A stretch of DNA of 64,000 bases from Nageia nagi (taxonomy: Eukaryota; Pinophyta). Position 1 is the first letter of the stretch. Each line of letters opens with the position of its first letter. Shown here piece by piece: positions 23,291 through 34,389 of this stretch. Location of the stretch: contig JBITNC010000001.1 in NCBI GenBank assembly GCA_050084985.1, forward strand, positions 139,686,001 through 139,750,000, given 5' to 3'. The notes beneath the pieces are model-generated. The model did not search any database. It was given only the letters and a program-made list of their open reading frames with translations, and had not been told where the DNA came from. The position numbers and the translations under genes were made by a program.

Positions 23291-24195
23291 GTAACTGCAA
23301 GAAGATGGTTCCACTTTATGGAAAAAAGGTGGATGCTTTTTCTTTGATTTTCTATATGGTCACAATTGATCTTAAAATTTAAAGTACTTAGAGATGGAAT
23401 ATTGAAAAGATCACTTCACACAAAATGTAGTGCTTGAAGTTTAATTTTCAAATCTATAATTTATTATAATACCCATATGATAAAAATTAAATTTTGATAG
23501 GCATCTCTAAAAACCACTTTTCAAAATGTATTATTTTAGGATGATTCCTTTAATTGTTGGTTCAACATAATTTGAACTAAATTAAAGTATTTTTTAAAAT
23601 ATTTTTGGAAAAATAAATTTAATATATTGAGGAATGTTCAGAATATGTTTTCATAATTTTTTAATGAATTTTTATTGATCCTAAATACTTATTTTTGAAG
23701 TGCTTTTGTTGGGCCACCATATAACTTGACATAAACTTATCCTTTTTTAATTTTCTTTATTTGATAGAGAATTATTTATATAATGTTATCATATAATATT
23801 TTTTTATAATTCTAAATATAAAATGTTATTAAAAAAAAAAAGATAACCTATGTTTTAAATTTTATGATAAAATTTGATTGAAAATTAATTCAAAAATAAG
23901 TAATATAATTCAATTTTTTAAAAAAAAATACATATTTGAAATCTACACTCACTTATCTATAATGGGTTTTAATTTTATTAAAAAGATCTATAAAAACTTT
24001 TTTTGAATACACATCAAAAATCAATACTTTTCATTGCCAAATGATAAGAAATTGTATGTCCATGTCCAAGGCTTAGTAAGCATCACCTAAACTAAAAAGC
24101 AAGGAAAAATCAGGGGGATGAAAATTTTAAATTTAAAATGGGATTTTGATACTATCAAGATCTCATTTTAAAATAGGATCCCTTTTTAGTTAACC
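23291..24195 (+). repeat. Dispersed repeat R1, copy 2
   Basis: The partner of 1068-1900, in the same orientation. It aligns from GGTTCCACTTTATGG through ATAATGGGTTTTAATTT to CTATCAAGATCT, with numerous small indels. Non-coding. Confidence 0.6.
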
Positions 24196-24570
24196 CCCAA
24201 CATTCACAACCCCTTACCATTTAGTTTATAATGAATCTTTTGAATACTACTTGAGGGAGGTATGGTACCAAAGCACAAAGGGTGAGAGAGTAAGTAGCTC
24301 CCTTCATCATCTTGATCTCTTGACTGATTTGAGTATCATTCTCTAAGCATAGGGAGTGTTTTATGTGATAGTGTTAGGAGAATTGTATAGAATTGTGATG
24401 TTAATTTAAGCTATTGATATTATAAATTTCAATACGCACTTTATTTTATCTATCAATTCAAAATGATAATTATCATTAAGCTTAAGTTGATTATCAATAA
24501 CAAAATGCTTCCAACCATTCAAAATATTAGGCCTAACACAGGTTGGTCTAATACTTGTTACAAAGTCAAC

Positions 24571-24575
24571 ATACC
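24571..24575. repeat. Tat-A target site duplication, left
   Basis: ATACC here is repeated exactly at 40082-40086, immediately outside the opposite LTR. It proves both outer ends of the 15.5-kb element. Confidence 0.85.
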
Positions 24576-25218
24576 TATAGATGCTAAATAATGCAATTAA
24601 TGCAAATGGGGTTTATTAATGTACTATTGCTCTACTTTGTAAATATTGAAGCATATATCAAAAATATGGAAATAACATATAATAGAAATGCAATAGTGTT
24701 TACTTAGATTCAATATTCATTTTGTTAATCAAAAAATGCACAAAGAATAGAGCATACATTCATGAATAAGTATGCTACCAACATCCTATAATTGGCACAC
24801 TGTCAGTACCATAGGATGAGCAAAATTACACACGTGAACTAGAATGTAGAGATGAGAAAATTACCAAATAATTAAATGATGAATATACATGCAAACTTAT
24901 AGAATAATAGATGCACAATATAGATATACAAAGAAAGTTACAATCCTTCAAATGATCATCAACTGATAATCCTTGTATTATCTTGAAATGGTTATTTTCC
25001 CATGATTCCTCAAGATCCTATAGGTCATCAAATTATGGCTTTATATATGATACAAGTTTAAATTATTTTTGATATTTTGACCCCTTGTACATTCCACAAG
25101 GGTAAAATACATGGCCTACACCTCTTTTATACATTTTAAATTCTTTTATAAGTAATACGTTGTTAAGAGATTAAAATGATTTACTAAATACATAAAGGTT
25201 CATTTTGAGGCATCTACA
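24576..25218 (-). repeat. Tat-A 3' LTR
   Basis: This LTR is 643 bp. The plus-strand start is TATAGATGCTAAATAATGC; Tat-B has TGTAGTACTCAAATAATGC at the matching place, so the first TG has become TA. The end GAGGCATCTACA is identical to 40070-40081. Roughly the right half (24903-25218) is matched by the other LTR. Confidence 0.9.
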
Positions 25219-25233
25219 TTTGTCCCTCTTTGG
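25219..25233 (-). other. Tat-A polypurine tract
   Basis: Minus-strand CCAAAGAGGGACAAA adjoins the 3' LTR. Tat-C has CAAAGAGGGGCAAAA and Tat-B CCAAAGTGGGAAAAT at the same position. Confidence 0.85.
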
Positions 25234-25732
25234 ATGTGTGATTGAAGCAATGAGATTACATGTTCAAAGAAGAAGTGTAGCCAAGATATAGAAGAAAATT
25301 TTTTAATCCTTTTGTTGATACTGATTGAATGATGATGAGGGTCCTTATGTTGCCCCCCTTTTGACTTGGGTGCCCTAAGAAAGATCCTTAAGTAGATTAG
25401 TTGAGGTAAAAGCTATTAAAGAAGCTATATTCAAGAATACTATTTGGATGATGTTTGGATGACTATAGAAATCTGTATCTGAGGTTGGAGATGGAAGATA
25501 TTATGTACCTCCTTTATATTATTTCAATCATGAATTTGGTCATTTTATTTTGTCATATACTTGAGAAGATGATGCAATTATGTCCATGCCTCTAAACAGA
25601 GAGGTGATGCTTTAGATGAGTGGAAATGGTAATGAAATGTACACCGTTGATGATCTAAAAGATAGTGAACATGGTGTGGGTATCTCATTTTTTTCTATTT
25701 TTCCTACTAAAGCTAAGAATTACTTATAAATA

Positions 25733-26225
25733 CATCATCATTTTATATCTTATGTGAGTGAACTCTCACTAGCTGTATTAACAGCCATGGATGATCATAC
25801 ATTTGTATGTCTATGATCCAAAGATAGTATGCTTTAGATGGGTTTAAAGAAAAAATCATGTGCATACATAACAAAATGTATCATCCATTGGAGATGATCT
25901 AATATCAACAAATTTCTAATGAGTGTATCATCATTTTACTTTTAAGTGAGAGAACTCTTACTAGCCATTTCGTTAACCATTAATGATCATACATTTTTAT
26001 ATCTATGATCCAAACATAGTATAATTTAGATGGGTTCAAACCAAAGAATCATGTGGATATATAGTAAGTTGTATCATCCATTGATGATGAGTAAATGTTA
26101 ATAACTTTCTAATAGTTGTATAGTCAGTTTACTTTTAAGTGAGGGAACTCTCACTAGTCATTTCGTTGGCCATCCATGATCATGCATTTTTATGTCCATG
26201 ATCTAAAGATATTAGACTATCAAGT
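25733..26225. repeat. Tat-A 3' untranslated tandem repeat, about 192-bp unit
   Basis: A landmark of the form GTGAGNGAACTCTCACTAG starts at 25754, 25946 and 26139, spacings of 192 and 193 bp. Around it the units share TGATCATACATTT, TATGTCTATGATCCAAA and TCATCCATTGATGATG. About 2.5 diverged copies lie between the integrase tail and the polypurine tract. The same unit with 191-bp spacing occurs in Tat-B. No coding frame is visible. Tandem repeats at this position are a known habit of plant Tat/Ogre elements. Confidence 0.85.
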
Positions 26226-26387
26226 TTTTTTTTTACACATCATCAACATTGTGTTGATAGTCAAGCACATTGTTGATGTCATGTATTTCTTAGATCTATA
26301 TAGAAAACAAAAGGAAGTTATGCCCCTGTGTTTATTTTGAATTATTTTATAGGGGCACAGAGTTATGGTTCTCAAGCATAAAAATAC

Positions 26388-26905
26388 TTGAGATGGATGG
26401 CATTGAAGGTTTTTGATTCCTCCTTGACATTGAAAGTTGATAACCTATATGATCTTGATCCTTTTGCATCAACAAAAATATATAGGCCCAACCAATTGGG
26501 TTTAAATTTTCCTTTAGCCTCATCATGTGCTTCTACTTTGTTGATATTCTCTTTTAAGACTAGGTCACCTATTTTGAATTTCTTAGCATTTATCTTCTTT
26601 CCAAATGCTCTCTTATGTTTGGTATGGTAGACCTTTTGATGTTAAATAGCTCTGATTCTTTTTTCATCTAACATCTCCAACTTTTGTAATCTTGATTTTC
26701 TTGTATCCTCATATGGAACATCACCTTGTAAAGAGATCCTAAGTGAAGGAATCTCTAACTCAAGTGGGATAATGGCCTCATTTCCATATACCAATGAATA
26801 TGGGGTTTTTTGAGTGGCTATTTGGATACTAGTTCTAGAGGCCCAAACCATTAGGGAAAGTGTTGATGGCAAATCCTCCATAACAAGATCAATAATCTCA
26901 TCTTC
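26388..26905 (-). pseudogene. Tat-A integrase C-terminal part
   Basis: The minus strand reads [40 protein letters not shown] and LQKLEMLDEKRI, then FKIGDLVLKENIN, KGKFKPNWLGLYI and HLKYFYA. This is the post-catalytic part of gypsy integrase with its GD.VL module. Tat-B reads [20 protein letters not shown] in the same place. The catalytic core is absent: immediately upstream in sense comes pre-RT sequence, so a deletion joined them near 26.88-26.92 kb. Confidence 0.9.
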
Positions 26906-27267
26906 TTCTAAGGGTTGAACCTATAACACATCATGAAAGTTGATCTCTTGGAAAAAGTAAGCATACTCATGAAGCATATAAGAGGCATGACATCTTTTGT
27001 TAAACTTGGGCAATTCTAAATGTGCCACCAAGTATTTAAGCAAATCATCATTAGTACTAAAATAATCAAAAGCAAGAGGCAAGTTATGATCAATCCATAT
27101 ATCTTCATCAATTTCATCAGATAAATCTATCATATTAGATATTTTAACAAATTGTATGGGATCCCATTTTTGTTCTAGATTTCCATCACTAGATAGACCT
27201 ATCTTGGTAAGCTATATTTTAGGATAAACAAATAATTCATACATACCTTGCTTAGTTTTTTCTAAAT
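26906..27267 (-). pseudogene. Tat-A region between protease and RT
   Basis: The minus strand reads NMIDLSDEIDEDIWIDHNL, PLAFDYFSTNDDLLKYLVAH and AYFFQEINFHDVL. Tat-B reads NMIELSDDVDRDLWINDTTP and LEFDCFSTDDDILEYLEAH at the equivalent place (46112-46330). No catalytic function is known for this linker. It begins at the edge of the nested cluster and ends at the deletion into integrase. Confidence 0.85.
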
Positions 27268-28366
27268 TGTAACAACCCTCCCAAACACCCTTATGGAAAC
27301 CTTGATGACCTCAAAGGGATTTGAAATAAATTTTGAATTGAATTATGAAGTGAAATAGATTATTAAATATTTTATAACTATTTGTATCAATTTGATTTTT
27401 GCTTTGAGGTTATTGTGACATAGGTAATAGGTTGATCAATGTGGTTGTCAAGATGAATACCCAAGGGAACCATAGATGAGTTGGTTGCAAGAACAGTTTG
27501 GTAAGAGTGAGGAAATGATTGGCATTGAATTGTTGATAGCCATAAGGAATATTTTAGATCATATAGATACATATAATTATTAGTTTTGATTTCAATAATG
27601 TATGCATTTAAGCACTATGAATTACCTTGCAGCACGAAGGTCACCTGAGGTAAAAGTGAAGTTTTAAAAATTTATGCATTTGAAAATTGCTTAATGAGGG
27701 AAGGAATATTCCAATGGTTTAAATTTAAAATTTTTACCAACAAAATTAAATAGAATAAGGTGAAAATAAAATTTATTTTCTTATTTTATTAATTGCAATT
27801 AGATTTGGAAGTTTGGGACAATTATTTAAAGGTACCCACATAATTTATCTTTATATAGAAAATTATTAGAAAATTTTTGTATTATAGTATGAGGTGACTA
27901 AAGTTGTTTTTGAGAGGATATACCACCCATAAATAGAATTAATTATCATCTCCCTTAAAGAAAAAAGTAATGGACCTACATCCTATTAGAATCCCACATC
28001 CTAACATTTTAGTGTTGGCCTATATTATAAATTGTAATATTATGATTGTAGAGGCAAGGCCTAATTTTGCATTACTATTAGGGTTAGAGTTAGTTTAATA
28101 TAAATAGATAGAAGTTTAGAGAAATGCATATTGAACATTATTTTTTGCCTTTGGAGTTATAAGGAGGTAGCCCTCTCGAAGTGGCCTATGATTCTATTAC
28201 TATTCAATAAAGTCCTATCCTTATATGCTTATTGGTGCTATTTTGTGTTCTATTTACTAGTGCATGCTCTATTATTTCTAATAGATAGTTATCATTTTCC
28301 TATTTCAAATCAATATTCATTTCATTTCTATAATATTTCTCTTTTCATATTTGTATCATCGTAACA
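27268..28366 (+). repeat. 5' LTR of the plus-strand gypsy element
   Basis: It starts TGTAACAACCCTCCC, a start common in plant gypsy LTRs, and ends CATCGTAACA two bases before a PBS. Length 1099 bp. The start is the point where Tat-A sequence stops. Open frames inside are not genes. Confidence 0.75.
28099..28107 (+). promoter_or_regulatory. Candidate LTR TATA box
   Basis: TATAAATAG sits about 268 bp before the end of the LTR, in the position expected for the U3 promoter of the element. Confidence 0.45.
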
Positions 28367-28368
28367 TC

Positions 28369-28380
28369 TGGTATTAAAGC
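28369..28380 (+). other. Primer binding site (initiator tRNA-Met)
   Basis: TGGTATTAAAGC differs from the usual TGGTATCAGAGC at two positions, both explicable as transitions. It fixes the LTR end and the strand of the element. Confidence 0.8.
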
Positions 28381-29209
28381 TCTTTCCAGGGCCATTTTAC
28401 TATAGGAAAATTAAAAAAAAAATAGAGGTCTAAGCAAGAAACCCTGTACTGGGGGTTTTAAAATATTTAGAAGGGTCTATTATTTTTGGCTAAGCACACT
28501 TGCCCATAAAGTTATGTGTGAAGTGAGGTGCAAAAAAATTTGCACCAATACCCAGGCCTTAGATAGAACCCAACATCAAATTAGACTCCGCATACTAAAA
28601 GGTATATCAAAGACTATCTAGGCTATAAATAAAAACTAAGTAGGAAGCTATGTCATCTATCTATAAACTGTAGTGCACCAACAAGTACCACTAAAAAGTT
28701 ACTTGTCATAGAAGCCATCTTCATAGCCTCTTTCCTTGCGAAAGTTGGATAGGAGGGGTGTTTAGACAAGCCTACAGAGTAGATAATCCTTACCCTAAAT
28801 TCATTCCTTCACACAAAAAATATTAATTTGGGAAGCAAAATGTACGACATGCAATTTTTTAGAGATACCAAAAAAATTCAAAAGTAGCAAAAACTTCAAA
28901 GCTAAATAACTAAAAATATGTAGCATTTTAGTAGTTTTTAATAAAAGCAAATAGACCCATAGATGTAAAAAACAATTTTGAGGGTCTAAAAATTATCATC
29001 AAAATACCTATTCCATTGTGATCATCTTTTTGAGTTGATCATTTTGATATATTACACCCATACACTTTTTTGGGCACTTTCTAAAAATAGTAGTTTCTAA
29101 AAATAACATTTTCTAGAAATATCAACTTCAGAAATAGCAATTTTTAGAAATAGCACTTGAAACAAGATCTTAAATAGTAGCACAAGCTGATCCTACCATG
29201 ATGACATTT
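28381..29209 (+). other. Leader of the plus-strand gypsy element
   Basis: Non-coding stretch between PBS and gag. Nothing further is recognised. Confidence 0.5.
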
Positions 29210-30115
29210 TAAACTATAATCTAACAAATGGCAAATACACAAACCAGTACATTCAGAGCAAAAATTTGATAAATACTGACACAAATACAAACCCTTAATA
29301 GTAAATGTGATAGTATTCAACTAAGTCTTAGTCATACCAATAATACATCTAGTTCATAAAAATTAGGGTAGTTAGAAAATCCATAAGCATATCATCATAA
29401 CTTTCAAAGCCAACAAGGTGGTTTCATTCTTCTCCACACAACCAAATTGGATTTTCCTCAATTTGATGGAGATAATCCCATTGATTAGATTTATAAAGCT
29501 TGATAGTATTTCACATTGAACTAAATCCTAGAAGATTTGAAGGTGTGCATGGAATCTTTTCATTTGGACCATGAGGCTCTCTAATAGCATTAATGGTACT
29601 TAAAAATGCATCCTACTCCTTCATGGGATGAATTCACTTAATAATTATTGATTTGTTTTGGTCCTAGTGACTATGAATATTTCACAAGGGCATTGACCAA
29701 GTTACATCAAACTACAACAGTTAAAGAATACCAAAATTAGTTTGAAAAATTGATAAATCACATAGAGGGGTTGGATGATGCATTTTTCATAAGTTGCTTT
29801 ATCAATGGTTTAAAGGAAGAAAATTAAACTAGATGTCAAAATGTTTAATCCCAAAACTATGATGGATATTATTGCCTTGGCAAAGCTCACTAAAGATAAA
29901 GCCAATGCTCATCAATGAAATGCAAGACCTCCATTCACAAAAAACACATAATATTTCCCATTCCTCTAATAACACAAGTTCCCTGCCACCAATGTGCATA
30001 ATGCAAACTAAGAAGTTGATGTGGGAGGAAATGGAAGAGCATCAAAAGAAGGGCTTGTGCTATAATTGTGATGAGAAAGTTTTTGTGGTCATCGTTGTAC
30101 ATAATAAAAGTTATA
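29210..30115 (+). pseudogene. Gag of the plus-strand gypsy element
   Basis: Frames combined read LDFPQFDGDNP, ESFHLDHEAL, PTPSWDEFT, CFGPSDYEYFTRALTKLHQT and EYQNQFEKLINHIEGLDDAF, the Retrotrans_gag core, then LCYNCDEK with the remnant GHRC of a zinc knuckle near 30055-30095. At least six stops and several frameshifts. It once formed the particle shell. Confidence 0.88.
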
Positions 30116-30545
30116 TGTGTTTGATGTTGATGCTCCTAATGAGGAGGAATATGAGAGTGCACCTGAAGAGGCTACAAAAATAATTTCACATGAGGAGGCC
30201 CCAGTTATCTCTTATAATGCATTGGTAGGAATTACCATCACTCAAATTATGAAGGTCAAAGGGTTTTTTAAAAAGTACCCTCTCATAATATTATTAGATT
30301 TAGAAAGTACTCATAATTTAATTGATCCATGAGTGGCTAAGGTTGCTGATTATTACATCCACCCTATAAATAATTTTGAGGTTATGATTAGTAATGGAGT
30401 AAAAATAGCATGTAAAGGCACATGTCACAATGTCAAACTGAGCATGGACCACTATACTTTGAAAAGCAACATGTATGCTTTACCACTTGGGGTATGTGAT
30501 ATAGTTTTGAGGGTACAATGTTTAAGGACTTTTAGAATCGTATAG
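30116..30545 (+). pseudogene. Aspartic protease region, plus-strand gypsy
   Basis: DAPNEEEYESAPEE leads into the protease. The active-site loop reads LLDLESTHNLID near 30290-30330, whereas the family has Asp-Ser-Gly-Ser-Thr-His. Ser and Gly are replaced by Leu and Glu, so it could not cleave. VKIACKGTCHNVKL and ALPLGVCDIVL follow. Confidence 0.82.
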
Positions 30546-30759
30546 TAGAATTTTGTAGAGCTATGGATGACTTTCAAAATAGATGAACAAGAGCATACTC
30601 TTAGGGGATTATAGGGTGGATCTATACAAGTTGTGATCTCACATCGCATGGAAAAGATCCTATGAAAAATTAGAAAAGGGATGCTGGCATAGTTATACTC
30701 TTTATTAATCATTGAATCTAAAATCATAGAGCCTAAGGATCTGCAACCCATATTAAGTA

Positions 30760-32110
30760 AGCATTCAAGTACCTTTGAGGAACCAATGGGCTTACCACCC
30801 CAATGATCACTTGATCATGCTATCTAGTTGGTGTCAGGAAGTCACCCACCACACATTCATCCTTATCAGTAATTTTTTTACAAGAAAATAAAATTGAAAA
30901 ATTGGTTAAGGAACTATTGGATGTAAGAGTAATTTGACCTAGTGTAAGCTCATATTCTTATCCAAATATATTGGTTTGTAAGAAATATGGTTCTTAGCAT
31001 ATGTGTGTGGATTTTAGGCCCCTCAATAAAATTATCATTAAGGATAAATTTCCCATCCCAATCATTGATGAATTATTGGATGAACTGCATGGGCCAAGAT
31101 ATTTTTCCAAGTTGGACCTATGATTTGGGTATCACCAAATCTACCCCAAGGAGGAGGATATACCAAAAATTGCATTTCGCATCCATGAGCACCATTATGA
31201 GTTCTTGGTCATGCCTTTTGGCCTCATAAATGTTCCATCTACATTTCAAAGTTTAATAAATCAAGTGTTTCATTCATTCCTTAGGAAGTTCATTTTAGTT
31301 TTCTTTGATGATATCTTGATCTACAGTAAGAAATGGTAAGAACATGTGGCACATGTTGACCAAACATTACAAATTTTGAAGGAACACCAGCTATGTGCAA
31401 AAAAATCAAAATGTTCATTTGGCAAGGGGGAAATTGACTACTTAGGCCATGTTATATCTGAAGAGGGAGTTAAGGTGGATCCATAAAAGATTATTTACAT
31501 GCAAAATTGGTCTATTCCTACATCTTTGAAAAGTCTCTTGAGGATTCTTGGGGTTAACATGCTATTATAGGAAATTTGTGAAGGATTATGGCAAGATTGC
31601 AACATCTCTAACCATGTTGTTGAAAAAGAATGCATTCCAATGGTCCCCTCAAGCTGAGGCAGCTTTGTTTAAGCTCAAGGAGGTGATGTGTACCACCTTG
31701 ATATTACTAAGGCTAGATTTTTTTGAAACCTTTATGATTGAAAATGATGCTTGTGGAGTAGGAATCAGGGTAGTATTAATGTAGGAGGGGCATACCTTAG
31801 CATTCACTAGTAGAGAACTCTTTGAAAAAAATTTGGGTAAATCCACTTATGATAAAGAAATGCTTGCCATCATTCATGCAGTTCAACATTAGAGACCATA
31901 TCTCATTAGTCACCATTTGATCATCCTCACAGTTCATCATAGTTTGGAATTTTTCATTAAGCAATGCATTTCTACACTTGAGCAACAAAAATGGGTAACC
32001 AAACTACTGGGTATGATTATGAGATAGTATACCATAAAGGTAAGAAGAATGTGGTTGCGAATGCTTTATCCAAAAAATTTGAAGATCAAGTAGCACTGCA
32101 AGCTCGTTCA
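30760..32110 (+). pseudogene. Reverse transcriptase and RNase H, plus-strand gypsy
   Basis: Recognisable boxes in order: the region before [19 protein letters not shown] with an intact Asp-Asp pair near 31300, CSFGKGEIDYLGHVISEEGV, YYRKFVKDYGKIATSLTMLL, FQWSPQAEAALFKLKEVM, then RNase H: IENDACGVGIRVVLM, TYDKEMLAIIHAVQH and the end KGKKNVVANALS. Frameshifts are frequent. The first catalytic Asp of RNase H is readable. Confidence 0.85.
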
Positions 32111-32229
32111 TATCCTATTCCTTAATGGTTGGATAATGTTAAACAAGAGTAGGTAGAGGATAGCTCCACCTAAGAATTGCTAAAATATATCACTCAAGAC
32201 CCCATGAGTAAACCACATCACACATGGCA

Positions 32230-33138
32230 TGATAGTATTTTAAGATTCAAAGGTTGAATTTTGTTACCATCTCCTTCAAAATATAAATCAAAAATACTTA
32301 CCGAATTGCATTCCACACCTACATCAGAATATGAAGGATTTTTGAAAATTTATAAGCAAACAGCATAGTCATTCTATTAGACAGGTATGAAATTGGATAT
32401 CAATCAATTTTTGGTAGCTTATGATGTGTGTTAATGATAAAAAGGTGAGACAGTGTGTACTTCAGGACTCCTTCAACCTCTTCCCATACCTACCTATACA
32501 TGGATCGATATTTCAATGGATTTCATTGAAGGCCTTCCTAAATCTCATGGTAAATCAATTATTCTAGTGGTGGTTGATCAGTTATCCAAATATGCCCATT
32601 TTGGTTCATTGGCTCATTGCTATAAAGTAGTGATAGTGGCATAATTATTCTTGGATACAATTTTCAAACTACATGGAATGCTAGAGATGATTATCAATGA
32701 TCATGATCCCACTTTTACAAGTCATTTTTGGCAAGAGATTTTTAAACTGCAAGGTACCCAAAAAAACATGAGCTCAACATATCACCCACAAACTAATGGT
32801 TATACTAAAATTATCAATAAATGCTTGAAAATATATTTATGTTATTTTGCTTCAGCATAACTTATGCATTGGGTACGATGGCTACCCTTGGCTTAGTGGT
32901 GATATAATACATCTTATCATTCTACCAACAAGATGACCCCCCATGAAGTAGTGTATGATCAAACTCCACCAACAGTCACCTCATATGTTGCAAGTACCAG
33001 TAAAGTTTAGGTAGTTAGCTCAGCTTTAGTTACTCAGGATAATATTCTTCATTTAGTCAAAGATAACCTTTAGATGGCCCAACACTGTATGAAATAATAG
33101 GCAGATCAGTAATGAATGGAAAGAGAGTTCCAAGTAGA
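32230..33138 (+). pseudogene. Integrase, plus-strand gypsy
   Basis: [20 protein letters not shown] contains the first catalytic Asp, followed by [31 protein letters not shown] holds the second Asp. YHPQTNGYTKIINKCLKIYL has Lys where the catalytic Glu should be. The tail reads NTSYHSTNKMTPHEVVYDQ, DNILHLVKDNL and EREFQVDE, then ends at the junction before the GD.V module. No chromodomain is left. Confidence 0.88.
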
Positions 33139-34345
33139 TGAGTCTATGGATGATGACTTGTAGACAGAAATAACTTTGTACCCATTATCTTGAATAATGC
33201 TAACCAGAAGTTACTAGTGAATCGAGCATCTCTATCTGACATAATGTTCAGTGGTATGCCCCAATATTTCACAACATGCTTGAAGAAGTACTCGGCTATC
33301 GTTGTCGCTTCGCATGGATACTTACACGGGATGAATGTGGCATACTTAGAGAATCTATCAACCACTACCATAATGCTAGTATACCCTTGTACCTCTAGTA
33401 ATTTGGTGATAAAATCCATGCTGACACTCACCCATGGTCCGATAGGTATTGGGAGAGGTTGAAGTAAACCTGCTGGCCATTTTCTCACACTCTTATCTTG
33501 TTGGCACAGCAGGCAGCTTCTCACATAGCTTTCCACATCCTTGAACATGTTCGGCCAATAGTACCCTCTAGAGATTAATGCCATCATCCTATCTCTTCTT
33601 GGATGTTCGGACCAAGGTGAGTCATGACACTCTTTCATTATCTCTGTTCTTAGGCCATCCCACTTCGGCACATAGATCCTGTTGGCACCATACATCAACA
33701 AGCCCATACGAGTCCTGAACCTTGTCAACCGATTCACATTTGCAAACTTATCTGCTGACCCTACCATGGCTCTGGCTTGCAAGTCTTTTTCCATCCCTTC
33801 TCTAATTCTCGAAACCAAATCCCCTAAAATCTATACTTGACCTGGTTGATTTGGCTATTGATCCTCTTTGGCCAACTCCTCTTAGCCATTTGTCATCGTA
33901 GTGAGGGCACAGGGTGGTCTCTCCCCCACTTGATCTTGGGAAAGCTCCTACAAGTCCTCATTAGGGTCTTTTAGTTGAGCCTTATGGCTCAAGGTATTCG
34001 CTATCGCATTCTTCTTACCAGGGTGATATCTGAACTCAGCATCATATTCAGCCAAAAAGTCTACCCACAATGCCTTCTTGCCCGTTAGCTTACTAGATGT
34101 CTTGAAATAAGTGTTGGAGATGTTGTCCATTTTAATCAAAAACAGAGTGCCCAAAAGATAGTGTCTCCAAACACGTAAATAGTGTAAGACTGCCACCATT
34201 TCCTTGTCATGCACGGGGTAGTTCCTCTCTGCATCCTTCAGCTTCCGTGATTCATAAGCTATGGGGTGTCCATCCTGGATCAAGACCCCACCGATGGCAT
34301 AATCTGAGGCATCTGTGTGCACTTCAAAACTCTAAATGGTGAGGC
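33139..34345 (-). pseudogene. RNase H and integrase fragment of a second gypsy element
   Basis: This minus-strand piece is clearly less decayed and more GC-rich than its surroundings. 34322-33948 encodes RNase H: VHTDASDYAIGGVLIQDG, YESRKLKDAERNYPVHDKEM, HYLRVWRHYLLG and FLAEYDAEFRYHPGKKNAIA. 33818-33144 is open for 224 codons: YVPKWDGLR, ECH...H zinc histidines, YVRSCLLCQQDK (Cys pair), PWVSVSMDFI (first Asp), VVVDRFSKYATFIP and IMSDRDARFTSNFW (second Asp). It breaks off at STSHHP, just before the catalytic Glu. No LTR is present, so it is a truncated insertion or a recombination product. Confidence 0.92.
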
Positions 34346-34389
34346 GCTCTATCAAGCTATGCGCAAGCCCCTTTAACATGTTCACTTTG

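Larger units (their letters stand above)
27268..33138 (+). mobile_element. Chromovirus-like Ty3/gypsy element, plus strand, 3' end lost
   Basis: 5' LTR, tRNA-Met PBS, gag, protease, RT, RNase H and integrase follow in gypsy order on the plus strand. The sequence stops inside the post-integrase region at about 33138 and meets another gypsy fragment in opposite orientation. No 3' LTR is recognisable. Many stops and frameshifts make it one of the older elements here. The left end TGTAACAACC with flank TAAAT lies inside Tat-A. Confidence 0.85.

Noticed and set aside
25733-26225. CRISPR array
   Set aside because: Units are about 192 bp, diverge throughout, and belong to the 3' untranslated region of a plant retroelement.
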